64,000 nt of DNA from JAKAQB01 sp027320105 (GTDB taxonomy: Bacteria > Actinomycetota > Acidimicrobiia > Acidimicrobiales > Palsa-688): positions 75,581 to 139,580 of the forward strand of contig DAHVMA010000056.1 of NCBI GenBank assembly GCA_027320105.1. The letters are read 5' to 3'. Below are positions 50,702 to 59,239 of this stretch, one piece after another. Each line of letters begins with the position of its first letter. Positions within the stretch are counted from its first letter, which is position 1. A program made the position numbers and the translations under genes. A model generated the notes under the pieces. That model searched no databases, was not told the origin of the DNA, and saw only the letters and a program-made list of their open reading frames with translations.

Positions 50702-53071
50702 GTGCCCCGGTTGCGCATCGCCCTCCTCTTCGGCGGGCCCTCCCCGGAACGGGGCATCTCCCTCAACTCGGCCCGCTCCGTCGCCGACCACCTCGAGGGC
50801 GCCGGGGTGGTCCTCGCCGAGCTGCTGTACATCGACTGCGCCCTCCGGGTCTTCGCCGTGTCCCGGGCGTTGTTGTACTCCAACACCCCCGACGACTTCG
50901 ACTTCAAGCTGTCGGTGTCCTCGTCGCCGCTCACACCCGGCGAGCTGGTGGCCCGGCTGCGCGGCTGCGACCTGGCGTTCCCCGTGATGCACGGCGAGTT
51001 CGGCGAGGACGGCGGCGTGCAGAGACTGCTCGAGGACGCCGGCGTCGCCTACGTGGGTTCCACCCCCGAGGCGTGCGCCGTTGCCTACGACAAGCACCGG
51101 GCCCAGGAGCGGCTGGCGGCCGCCGGGATCGCCACCGTCCCCCACGACCTGCTGCGCGCCGGCGCCGGCCTGCCCGAGCTCCCCGACGGGGTCCTCGTCT
51201 CCAAGCCGACGGCGGGCGGGTCGAGCCTCGGGGTCACCGTCCACTGGCCGGGAGCCGACCGTGACGCCGGCCTCCTGCGCCAGGCGGCGCGCTACGGCGC
51301 CGTGATCGTCCAGCCTTGGGTGGCCGGGGTGGAGGTGACCACCGTGGTGGTGGAGGGCAGGGCCGGGCCCGTCGCCCTCATCCCCGTCGAGGTGGAGCTG
51401 CGCGATCGCTCCCCGCACCAGATCCTCTCCTACCGCCACAAGTACCTGCCGAGCGACGATGCCCGCTACCACTGCCCGCCCCGGTTCGCGCCGGCGCAGG
51501 TGGACGCGGTGCGCGCCACGGCGGAGCGCGTCTTCGCCATCCTCGGGCTGCGGGACTTCGCCCGGATCGACGCCTGGCTCACCGACGACGGGAGGATCGT
51601 CGTCTCAGACGTCAACCCCGTCAGCGGGATGGAGCAGAACAGCTTCCTCTTCATCCAGGCCGCTCAGGCGGGCATGACCCACCGCGACGTCCTCCGCCTC
51701 GTCGTCTCCCGGAGCTGCGCCCGCTCCGGTCTCGCCCCGCCGCTCGCGGACGAGCGTCCCGCAGCCGACCGGGAGCCCATACCCGTGCTTTTTGGGGGGA
51801 CGAGCGCCGAGCGGCAGGTGTCCGTGCTGTCGGGCACCAACGTGTGGCTGAAGCTGGTGCGCTCGGCCCGCTACGAGCCGGAGCCGGCCCTGCTCGACGC
51901 CGACGGCAGCGTGTGGATGCTGTCGTACCCGGCGGCGCTGCGCCACACCGTCGAGGAGATCCGGGCGGCGTGCCAAGAGGCAGCCGGCGGCAGGCAGGAG
52001 ACCGAACGGTTGGCGGCCGACATCCACCGGCGGCTCGGCCTGAAGCTTCCCTCCCTCGACCTGCCGCGGCGGGTGAGCCTGGAGGAGCTCGTTGCCGGCC
52101 GGCGCTTCGTCTTCAACGCCCTGCACGGTGGCGCCGGCGAGGACGGGACGATGCAACGCCGCTTGGACCAGCTGGGGGTGGCCTACAACGGGTCGGGGCC
52201 GGAGGCATCAGCGCTGGCGATGGACAAGGAGCTCACAGGGATGGCCGTGCTCGCCGCCGCCGTGGACGGCGTTGGCACCGCACCCCGGCTGCGGGTCGGC
52301 CTGCCCGCCAGCGCCGAGGTGTGGGACCGGGCCGTCGCCACGTGCGGCACCGCCACCCTCGTCGTCAAGCCGCTGGCCGACGGGTGCTCGGCCGGCGTGG
52401 TCCCGTTGCGGGGTCGGGGCGAGCTGGTGGCCTACCTGGACCACCTCCAGCAGGGGTCGACCCGCATACCAGCGGGGACTTTCCCCCTGCTCGGCGACGA
52501 CCAGGTTGTCGAGCTTCCCCCCCAGGGCACCGGCGCGCTGCTGCTCGAGGCCTTCATCGAGACCGACCGCGTCGCCGTCGTCGAGGGCGGCAACGGGACC
52601 CGACGCCTCGACTGGCGCGGCACCGGCGGTGGCTGGGTGGAGGTCACGGTGGGCCTGGTCGGCGCCGCCGGCTCCCTGCATGCCCTGCCACCGAGCATGA
52701 CCATCACCACCGCCGGCGTGCTCAGCCTCGAGGAGAAGTTCATGGGTGGCACCGGCGTCAACATCACCCCGCCCCCGGCCCCGCCGCTCGGCCCTGTCCG
52801 CCCCGAGGCCGTCGCCGCCGCCCGCCGTCGGATCGAGGCCGTCGCCGAGGCGCTCGGCGTCGAGGGCTATGCCCGCGTCGACGCCTTCCTCCACGTCGCC
52901 ACCGGCGAGGTGATTGTGATCGAGGCCAACACCCTACCGGCGCTCACCCCCTCCACCGTGCTCTACCACCAGGCCTTGGCCGATGACCCGCCCCGCTACC
53001 CCCGGGAGTTGCTGGAGGAGATCATCGAGCTCGGGCTCGCTCGCCGCAGGGCGCTGGCGGCGACGACATGA
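50702..53071 (+). CDS. Tandem D-alanine--D-alanine ligase fusion (two ATP-grasp ligases)
   Basis: 789 residues made of two complete Ddl-like halves. Half 1 (residues 1-355): LFGGPSPERGISLNSA, AFPVMHGEFGEDGGVQRLL, YRHKYLPSDDARYHCPP and ARIDAWLTDDG with SDVNPVSGMEQ. Half 2 (from about 359): VLFGGTSAERQVSVLSG, NALHGGAGEDGTMQRRLDQL, LEEKFMGGTGVNITPPP and ARVDAFLHV with IEANTLPALTPST. Both retain ATP-grasp features. The omega-loop Lys-Tyr of Ddl is kept in half 1 (HKYL) but is Lys-Phe in half 2 (EKFM), so their substrates may differ. GTG 50702 follows TACGCT by eight bases. The end overlaps MurL by ATGA. Confidence 0.87.
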   Translation: MPRLRIALLFGGPSPERGISLNSARSVADHLEGAGVVLAELLYIDCALRVFAVSRALLYSNTPDDFDFKLSVSSSPLTPGELVARLRGCDLAFPVMHGEFGEDGGVQRLLEDAGVAYVGSTPEACAVAYDKHRAQERLAAAGIATVPHDLLRAGAGLPELPDGVLVSKPTAGGSSLGVTVHWPGADRDAGLLRQAARYGAVIVQPWVAGVEVTTVVVEGRAGPVALIPVEVELRDRSPHQILSYRHKYLPSDDARYHCPPRFAPAQVDAVRATAERVFAILGLRDFARIDAWLTDDGRIVVSDVNPVSGMEQNSFLFIQAAQAGMTHRDVLRLVVSRSCARSGLAPPLADERPAADREPIPVLFGGTSAERQVSVLSGTNVWLKLVRSARYEPEPALLDADGSVWMLSYPAALRHTVEEIRAACQEAAGGRQETERLAADIHRRLGLKLPSLDLPRRVSLEELVAGRRFVFNALHGGAGEDGTMQRRLDQLGVAYNGSGPEASALAMDKELTGMAVLAAAVDGVGTAPRLRVGLPASAEVWDRAVATCGTATLVVKPLADGCSAGVVPLRGRGELVAYLDHLQQGSTRIPAGTFPLLGDDQVVELPPQGTGALLLEAFIETDRVAVVEGGNGTRRLDWRGTGGGWVEVTVGLVGAAGSLHALPPSMTITTAGVLSLEEKFMGGTGVNITPPPAPPLGPVRPEAVAAARRRIEAVAEALGVEGYARVDAFLHVATGEVIVIEANTLPALTPSTVLYHQALADDPPRYPRELLEEIIELGLARRRALAATT

Positions 53072-54393
53072 CCCAAGGGGGCTTCGGCCCGGCGGCGTCG
53101 TTCCGCTACGCCGGCTCGGACCTGGACCCCGCCGCCGGGGTGCTCCGGTGCCGCTACGAGCTCGACGGCCACACCTTCGAGGAGCGGGTCGCCTCCCCGG
53201 GCGGGGAGTGGGGCACGCCGGCGGCCGCCGAAGCCGCCCGGCTCGTCTACCTGCTGGCGGGCGTCTCCTATTACAAGGCGGGCGCCCCGCCAGTCGTCGA
53301 CCTCGCTGATACCCCCGTCCGGGGCGGGGACCTCGACATGCTGCGCCTGTTCTACGTCGAGGGGCTCGGGGAGCTCGCCCACCGCAACGGCCTCGACCTC
53401 ACCGGGCTGCGCTTCGAGGGCGGGGCTCCGGCGGGCGCTGCCGCCGCCCTTGCTGCGCCGGCCCGGGGGCGCCCCCTGGTCCCCTTCGGTGGCGGCATCG
53501 ACTCGATCGTCACCGTGGAAGCCGTGCGGGCGCGCGCTGCGAGCACAACGCTGTTCGTGCTGAGCGGCGAGGGCGACCGCTTCGCCGCCATCGAGGACGC
53601 CGCTGCCGTCACCGGCCTGCCGGTCGCCCGGGCGAGCCGACGCATCGATGAGACCATCCTGTCGTCCGCGTCCCGGGGTTGGCTCAACGGGCACGTGCCG
53701 GTGACCGGCATCCTGTCAGCGATCGCGGTCCTCGTCGCCGTCGTGCACGGCCACGACGCCGTGGTCATGTCCAACGAGTGGTCGGCGTCGGTCGGCAATG
53801 CTGACGGCGTCAACCACCAGTGGTCCAAGGGCTGGGCGTTCGAGCAGGCGCTCTGCGCGCAGCTCGCCCGATCCTTCGCTCCCTCGGCACCCGGGTACTT
53901 CTCCTTCCTCCGGCCGTGGAGCGAGCTGTGGGTCGCCCGGCGCTTCGCCGGGCTCGACCGCTACCACCCGGTGTTCCGCAGCTGCAACCGGGCGTTTGCC
54001 GTTGACCCAGGCCGGAGGTTGGATCACTGGTGCGGCGAGTGCGACAAGTGCTGCTTCATCGACCTGATCCTGGCGCCGTGGCTGCCCGCTGACCGGCTGG
54101 GAGCGGTGTTCGGCGGGAGCGAGCCGCTCCGTGACCCAGCCCGCACGGCGCAGTTCCGCACCCTCGTCGGGCTGTCGAGCGACCCGAAGCCGTGGGAGTG
54201 CGTCGGCGACGTCGAGGAGTGCGCCGCCGCCGCCGTCCTGGCAGCTGGCCGCCCGGACCGCTCCGACACGGCCTTGCTGCAGGCCCTGGCCGCCGACCTC
54301 GGCCCGTCCACCCCCAACGCCGACCGCCTGCTCGCCCCCATGGGGCCGAGCGCCGTGCCCGATCGGTATGCGCTCCACGATCTCCTGGTCTGA
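53068..54393 (+). CDS. murL: MurL, UDP-MurNAc-L-Ala-L-Glu epimerase
   Basis: 441 residues. I recognise the MurL family from VPFGGGIDSIVTVEAVRAR at about 139, SNEWSASVGNADGVNHQWSK, FSFLRPWSELWVARRFAG and WCGECDKCCFIDLILAPWLP. The Cys cluster and PP-loop-like GGGIDS site agree with the known enzyme, which with ATP and Mg2+ turns the terminal L-Glu of UDP-MurNAc-L-Ala-L-Glu into D-Glu. It replaces the MurI/MurD route to D-Glu in Xanthomonas. ATG 53068 overlaps the ligase stop (ATGA) and its end overlaps MurD2 by 26 bp, so all three are coupled. Experimental proof comes only from Xanthomonas. Confidence 0.85.
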   Translation: MTQGGFGPAASFRYAGSDLDPAAGVLRCRYELDGHTFEERVASPGGEWGTPAAAEAARLVYLLAGVSYYKAGAPPVVDLADTPVRGGDLDMLRLFYVEGLGELAHRNGLDLTGLRFEGGAPAGAAAALAAPARGRPLVPFGGGIDSIVTVEAVRARAASTTLFVLSGEGDRFAAIEDAAAVTGLPVARASRRIDETILSSASRGWLNGHVPVTGILSAIAVLVAVVHGHDAVVMSNEWSASVGNADGVNHQWSKGWAFEQALCAQLARSFAPSAPGYFSFLRPWSELWVARRFAGLDRYHPVFRSCNRAFAVDPGRRLDHWCGECDKCCFIDLILAPWLPADRLGAVFGGSEPLRDPARTAQFRTLVGLSSDPKPWECVGDVEECAAAAVLAAGRPDRSDTALLQALAADLGPSTPNADRLLAPMGPSAVPDRYALHDLLV

Positions 54394-55795
54394 CCTGCGT
54401 GGGCGCCGCGTCGGCGTGTGGGGCGCCCGCGTCGAGGGAGCCGCCAACCTCCGCAAGCTCGCGGAGCTCGGCGTCGCCCCGGAGGTCGTCGTCGACGACC
54501 ACGTGGCGGGGCCGGTGGAAGGTCACGAGGTGGTCGGCGGCGAGGCCGGGCTCGGCCGGCTCCAGGCGTGCGACGTGGTGGTGAAGTCGCCGGGCATCAG
54601 CCGTCACCTCCCCGAGGTCGCCGCCCTGGAGGAGGCCGGCGTGACCGTCACCGGCGGTCTCGCACTGTGGCTGGAGGAGGCGGACCTCGACCGGGTCGTG
54701 TGCATCACCGGGTCGAAGGGCAAGAGCACGACGACGGCGGTCGCCGGGCACCTCGCCACCGGGCTCGGGCGGATGGTGTTCGTCGGCGGCAACCTGGGCC
54801 TGCCGCCGTGGGACCCGGCGGCCACCGACCCGGGCGAGGTGGCCGACCTGTGGGTGCTCGAGACCTCGAGCTTCCAGGCCGCTGACGTCGCCACCTCCCC
54901 GCCCGTCGTGGTCGTCACGGCGCTCTCCCCCGACCACCTCGACTGGCACGGCGATGTCGCCACCTACTACAGGGACAAGCTGTCGCTTTGCAGCCGGCCT
55001 GGCGCCGAGGTCACCGTCGCCAACGGCGACGACCCGACCGTGCACGAGCACGAGGTCCTGCTCGGGCCGCGGGTCCGCTGGGTCAGGCTCGAAGCGGGTC
55101 CGCCACCGTCCTGGGTCGAGAGGCTCGGGCTGCTCGGCGACCACAACCGCCGCAACGCCCTCTTGGCGGCCGCCGCCCTCGACGCCGCCGGCGTCGCGGG
55201 GGCCGGCGACACGCAGCGCCTCGAGCGTGCCGCCGCCGGCTTCGAGCCCCTCCCCAGCCGGCTGCGGCCCGTCGCCACCGTGGCCGGGGTGACCTTCGTG
55301 GACGACAGCCTCTCCACCAACGTGCTACCAACCCTGGCTGCCCTCGATGTGTTCGACGGCCGCCGGGTTGCCCTGCTGGCCGGCGGCCACGACCGGGGCA
55401 TCGATTACACACCCCTGGCGGAGCGCCTGGTGCGCCGGCCGTCCCCGACGCTGCTCGTAGCCCTCCCCGACAACGGCGAGCGCATCACGTCGGCGGTGCG
55501 GGAGGTCGCCGCGGGTCGCCGGTCGCCGGCGGTGCGGGAGGTCGACGACCTGGCGGACGGCGTCCGCCAGGCCTGGCAGTGGGCCCGGCCCGACGGCGTG
55601 GTGCTCCTGTCACCGGCCGCGGCCAGCTTCGGGCGCTACCGGGACTACAGGGACCGCTCAGCCGCCTTCGCGGCGGCGGTCGCCGCCCTCGGCAGCTCGG
55701 GTCGCTCGGGTGGCTCGGGTCGCTCGGCACAGGAGCCCCGGATCAGCCACGATGCCCCCGGAGGGCGGCGACCACCCCGTCGTAGCGGCCCGTGA
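54368..55795 (+). CDS. murD2: MurD2, UDP-MurNAc-L-Ala--L-glutamate ligase
   Basis: 475 residues. VGVWGARVEGAANLRKLAEL is the N-terminal uracil-binding domain. The P-loop ITGSKGKSTTTAVAGHL near residue 115, LWVLETSSFQAADV, ALSPDHLDWHGDVATYYRDK, LLGDHNRRNALLAAAA and LLSPAAASFGRYRDYRDR match MurD. The standard MurD uses D-Glu; beside MurL the L-Glu-specific MurD2 is the better call, since it adds L-Glu before epimerisation. Substrate choice rests on context. The last 25 residues are Ser/Gly/Arg-rich and overlap putA tail to tail for 53 bp. ATG 54368 lies within murL. Confidence 0.84.
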   Translation: MRSTISWSDLRGRRVGVWGARVEGAANLRKLAELGVAPEVVVDDHVAGPVEGHEVVGGEAGLGRLQACDVVVKSPGISRHLPEVAALEEAGVTVTGGLALWLEEADLDRVVCITGSKGKSTTTAVAGHLATGLGRMVFVGGNLGLPPWDPAATDPGEVADLWVLETSSFQAADVATSPPVVVVTALSPDHLDWHGDVATYYRDKLSLCSRPGAEVTVANGDDPTVHEHEVLLGPRVRWVRLEAGPPPSWVERLGLLGDHNRRNALLAAAALDAAGVAGAGDTQRLERAAAGFEPLPSRLRPVATVAGVTFVDDSLSTNVLPTLAALDVFDGRRVALLAGGHDRGIDYTPLAERLVRRPSPTLLVALPDNGERITSAVREVAAGRRSPAVREVDDLADGVRQAWQWARPDGVVLLSPAAASFGRYRDYRDRSAAFAAAVAALGSSGRSGGSGRSAQEPRISHDAPGGRRPPRRSGP

Positions 55796-58700
55796 GATTG
55801 CCGTGGCGATGCAGGCTGACGCTCACCGCCTGCTCGCGCACCCAGCGCTCGGCCTCGACGGCCGGGTCGGCCACCACCGGCGAGCGGTCCACCCACACGC
55901 CCCGGTCGTAGGCGGCGAGAAGGGTGTCGCCGGCGACGGCGCCGAGGATCCGTACCTTGTCCCAGCCGCCGGCGCCCGCCCGGACGACGAAGTCCGGGTC
56001 ATCCTCCACCATCGACACGGCCTCCCCGCCTCGTGGCTCGGCGCTGCTGACCGTCACGGCGGCACCTGCGGCATGGCCGGCGGCGGTGGCGAGGGCGAGG
56101 TCGCGGTCGGTCACTCCCGAGCCCGCCCGGATGAGGACGCAGTGCAGCGGGAGGTGGCGCAGCACGTTCGCCTCGGCGGCCAGGGCGCTCGGGTCGACCG
56201 GGGCGAGCGCGCCTGTCAGCTCGGCGCGCACGGCGTCGCCGAACGCCTGAGGCGTGCCCTCCCAGCTCCCACGCCACCTCCCGAGGCTGGCAACGTAGTG
56301 GGGCCCCCCGGCCTTGGCGCCGGGCCCCACCACCGACCGCTTCCAACCGCCGAAGGGTTGGCGCCGGACGACGGCACCAGTGATGTGGCGGTTGACGTAG
56401 AGGTTCCCGGCCTCCACCCGGTCGACCCAGCGGGAGATCTCGGCCGGGTCGAGGCTGTGCAAGCCGGCGGTGAGACCGTAGGCCGGCCGGTTCTGCCACG
56501 TGATGGCCTCGTCGAGGTCGGCGGCCCGCATGAGGCCGAGCACCGGTCCGAAGCACTCGGTGAGGTGGAAGGGCGAGCCGGGGGCCACGCCGAGCTTGAT
56601 GCCAGGCGACCACAGCTGCGGGTTGGCAGGGTCCTGGCGGGGCTCGAGCAGCCACCTCTCACCGGGCTCGAGGCGGGTGAGCGCCGAGGCCAACGGCTCC
56701 TCCGCCGGTCGGATCAGAGGACCGAGGGTGGTCGCCGGGTCGTAGGCCGGGCCGGGCCGGAGGCTGGCGGCGGCATCTGCGAGTTGGCGGCGGAACCGCT
56801 CGTCGTCGTAAACCGACGCCTCGACGATGGCGAGGCTCGCTGCCGAGCACTTCTGTCCGGCGTGGCCGAACGCCGAGTGCACCAGGTCAGCGACCGCCCG
56901 GTCGAGGTCGGCCGCGGCGGTGACGACGATCGCGTTCTTGCCGCTCGTCTCGGCGTGCAGGTGCAGGTCCGGCCGCCATCCGAGGAACAGCCGAGCAGTG
57001 TCCCACGACCCGGTCAGCACCACCGCCCCGACGTCAGGGTGGGTTACCAGGCGCCGGCCGGCATCGTCGTCCGCTGTGGGAACGAAGTGCAGGGCGCTGC
57101 GGGGCGCGCCGGCGTCCCAGCAGGCCTGGGCGATCGCCCAGGCCACGGCGACCGTCTCGGGAGCTGGCTTGAACACGACCGTGTTGCCCGCCGCAAGCGC
57201 CGCCAGCACCCCGCCGGCGGGGATGGCGAGGGGGAAGTTCCACGGTGGTACCACGGCGACGGTCCCGATCGGCTGGAAGCGGTCGCCGGCCGCTTCCAGC
57301 TCGGCCGCCCGGTCGGCGTAGTAGCGGGCGAAGTCCACCGCTTCGGACACCTCCGGGTCGGACTCGGAGAAGGTCTTGCCGCCGTCGTGGGCCATCAGTC
57401 CGATCAGCTGGCCGCGCCGTTCTGAGAGGGCGTCGGCCACGGCGTGCAGCACCTTGCCTCGTGACGTTCCCGGAACCGCCGCCCATCCCTCGCGACCCGC
57501 CACCGCTCTGGCCACGGCACGGTCGACGAGCTCCACTGGTGACTGCACCCAGCGGTAGGCCGGGCGGCCGGCGGCGGAGGGGTCCCGGCCCACGCCGTCC
57601 GCCGGCGACTCCACGGCGTCCCCATCCACGACGGCGGGGATGACGTGGCCGTCCGGCCACGGCTCCGCCGTGAGGTGGTCCACCAGCCACCGGCGGTTGG
57701 CCGCTCTGGTGAGGTCGGTGTCGGGCTCGTTGGCGAACCAGTCAGAGGTGGCGCCCGTCGCCGGGGAGGCAGGTCCGGTGCGGTCCTGTGACCGGAGGGT
57801 CGTCACGGTGGGCTCGTGCGACGCGGCGACCGACGCCTCGAACCGGCGGCGCTCCTGCCCCCACGCCGGCGAGCCGACGCCGAGGGCGAACTGGTTGCGG
57901 AGGAAGTTGTCGGGCCCGGTGTTCTCGTCGAAGCGCCGTACCAGATAGGCGATGGCCGACTCGTGATCGGCGCGGGCGACGATCGGGGCGTACAGCAACA
58001 GGCTGCCGGCGGCGTCGCGCACCGGGTGGGCGGCGGAACCGGCCATGCCCTCGAGCATCTCCACCTCCACCATCCCCGGCACCTGGCGGTCGGCTGCCAG
58101 CGTGAGCGCCCAGGCAAGCTCGAAGAGGTTGTGGCTGGCTACCCCGAGCCGGACGGCGCCGGCGTTGGACGGATCGAGGGCGACGTCGAGCATCCGCTTG
58201 TAGTTGGCGTCGACCTCTGCCTTGGTCGGGTACGGCGCCGGCGCCCACCCCGCCAGCTCCGCCTCCACCTTCTCCATGGCGAGGTTGGCGCCCTTCACGA
58301 TCCGGACCTTGACCACGCCTCCCCCGTCCGCGCGGCGCTGGCGCGCCCACGACATCAGGTCCTGCAGGACGGGGAGGGAGTCGGGGATGTAGGCCTGCAG
58401 GACGATGCCGGCGTCGAGGGGCCGGTAGGCGGGTTCGGAGAGCACCCGCTGGAACACCTCGACGGTCAGCTCCAAGTCGCGGTACTCCTCCATGTCCAGG
58501 TTGACGAACTTCGCCGGATGGGCTTCACGAGCGGCGTCGTAGAGGCGGCGAAGCCGCCCGGAGACCCGGTCCACCTCACTGTCGAAGGCGGCGTGGTTGA
58601 TCTGGGCGCAGACGGACGTGACCTTCACCGACACGTAGTCCACGTCGGGCCGGCGCAGCAGCCCGACGACGCCGGCGAGGCGCCGGTCTGCCTCGTCGTC

Positions 58701-59168
58701 GCCGAGGATCGCCTCCCCGAGCAGGTTCAGGTTGAGGCGGATGCCCTCGGCCCGCCGGCGGGCGATGTGGCGACGCAGCGGCCGGTCCTCGGCGGCGATC
58801 ACGTAGCCGGCGAGCTCGGCGCGCAAACGAGCGGCGACGAGGGGCATCACCAGGCGGGGGTATCGCCTGGCGGCCGCTGTCCCGGCGCTGAGCAGCAGGC
58901 GGTCGCCGGGGCCGAGGAAGCGGGGGGATCCGAGCTCGTCGACCAGCGCCCGCAGCTGCCCCGCCGCCCGGGCCGGTTCCCGGGTCCTCAGCACCTCGTC
59001 GGTGAGAGCGATGATGAACGCAAGGCCGGAGCGGTCGTCGAGGAGGCGCGCCACGCGCGCCTGCGCCGCCCGCTCCCGCCGTCCCCGCTCCGCATCGGTG
59101 CCTGCTTGGAGCCGCTCGGCGAGGCGGACGGCCCGCCCGGTCAGGATGTCGTCGCGTGCAACCGCCAC
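55743..59168 (-). CDS. putA: PutA, proline dehydrogenase/L-glutamate-gamma-semialdehyde dehydrogenase
   Basis: 1141 residues. The N-terminal part is PRODH: LNLNLLGEAILGDDEADRRL, YVSVKVTSVCAQINHAAFDS, KFVNLDMEEYRDLELTVEVF, VKVRIVKGANLAMEKVEAEL and LGVASHNLFELAWALTLA. The C-terminal part is an aldehyde dehydrogenase: VVPPWNFPLAIPAGGVLAAL, LHAETSGKNAIVVTAAADLD and catalytic Cys773 in FGHAGQKCSAASLAIVE. No DNA-binding RHH domain is seen, so it is not a self-repressing PutA. It converts proline to glutamate. GTG 59168 lies six bases after TACGCT. Making glutamate beside MurD2 could be coincidence. It is convergent with murD2. Confidence 0.93.
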   Translation of the reverse strand: MAVARDDILTGRAVRLAERLQAGTDAERGRRERAAQARVARLLDDRSGLAFIIALTDEVLRTREPARAAGQLRALVDELGSPRFLGPGDRLLLSAGTAAARRYPRLVMPLVAARLRAELAGYVIAAEDRPLRRHIARRRAEGIRLNLNLLGEAILGDDEADRRLAGVVGLLRRPDVDYVSVKVTSVCAQINHAAFDSEVDRVSGRLRRLYDAAREAHPAKFVNLDMEEYRDLELTVEVFQRVLSEPAYRPLDAGIVLQAYIPDSLPVLQDLMSWARQRRADGGGVVKVRIVKGANLAMEKVEAELAGWAPAPYPTKAEVDANYKRMLDVALDPSNAGAVRLGVASHNLFELAWALTLAADRQVPGMVEVEMLEGMAGSAAHPVRDAAGSLLLYAPIVARADHESAIAYLVRRFDENTGPDNFLRNQFALGVGSPAWGQERRRFEASVAASHEPTVTTLRSQDRTGPASPATGATSDWFANEPDTDLTRAANRRWLVDHLTAEPWPDGHVIPAVVDGDAVESPADGVGRDPSAAGRPAYRWVQSPVELVDRAVARAVAGREGWAAVPGTSRGKVLHAVADALSERRGQLIGLMAHDGGKTFSESDPEVSEAVDFARYYADRAAELEAAGDRFQPIGTVAVVPPWNFPLAIPAGGVLAALAAGNTVVFKPAPETVAVAWAIAQACWDAGAPRSALHFVPTADDDAGRRLVTHPDVGAVVLTGSWDTARLFLGWRPDLHLHAETSGKNAIVVTAAADLDRAVADLVHSAFGHAGQKCSAASLAIVEASVYDDERFRRQLADAAASLRPGPAYDPATTLGPLIRPAEEPLASALTRLEPGERWLLEPRQDPANPQLWSPGIKLGVAPGSPFHLTECFGPVLGLMRAADLDEAITWQNRPAYGLTAGLHSLDPAEISRWVDRVEAGNLYVNRHITGAVVRRQPFGGWKRSVVGPGAKAGGPHYVASLGRWRGSWEGTPQAFGDAVRAELTGALAPVDPSALAAEANVLRHLPLHCVLIRAGSGVTDRDLALATAAGHAAGAAVTVSSAEPRGGEAVSMVEDDPDFVVRAGAGGWDKVRILGAVAGDTLLAAYDRGVWVDRSPVVADPAVEAERWVREQAVSVSLHRHGNLTGRYDGVVAALRGHRG

Positions 59169-59239
59169 GGCCCGAGCGTACCGGTGGCTCCCGGCGCTGG
59201 TTCGTTGGTGTAGGCCATCGGCGGGCAGCATGGGGCCGT

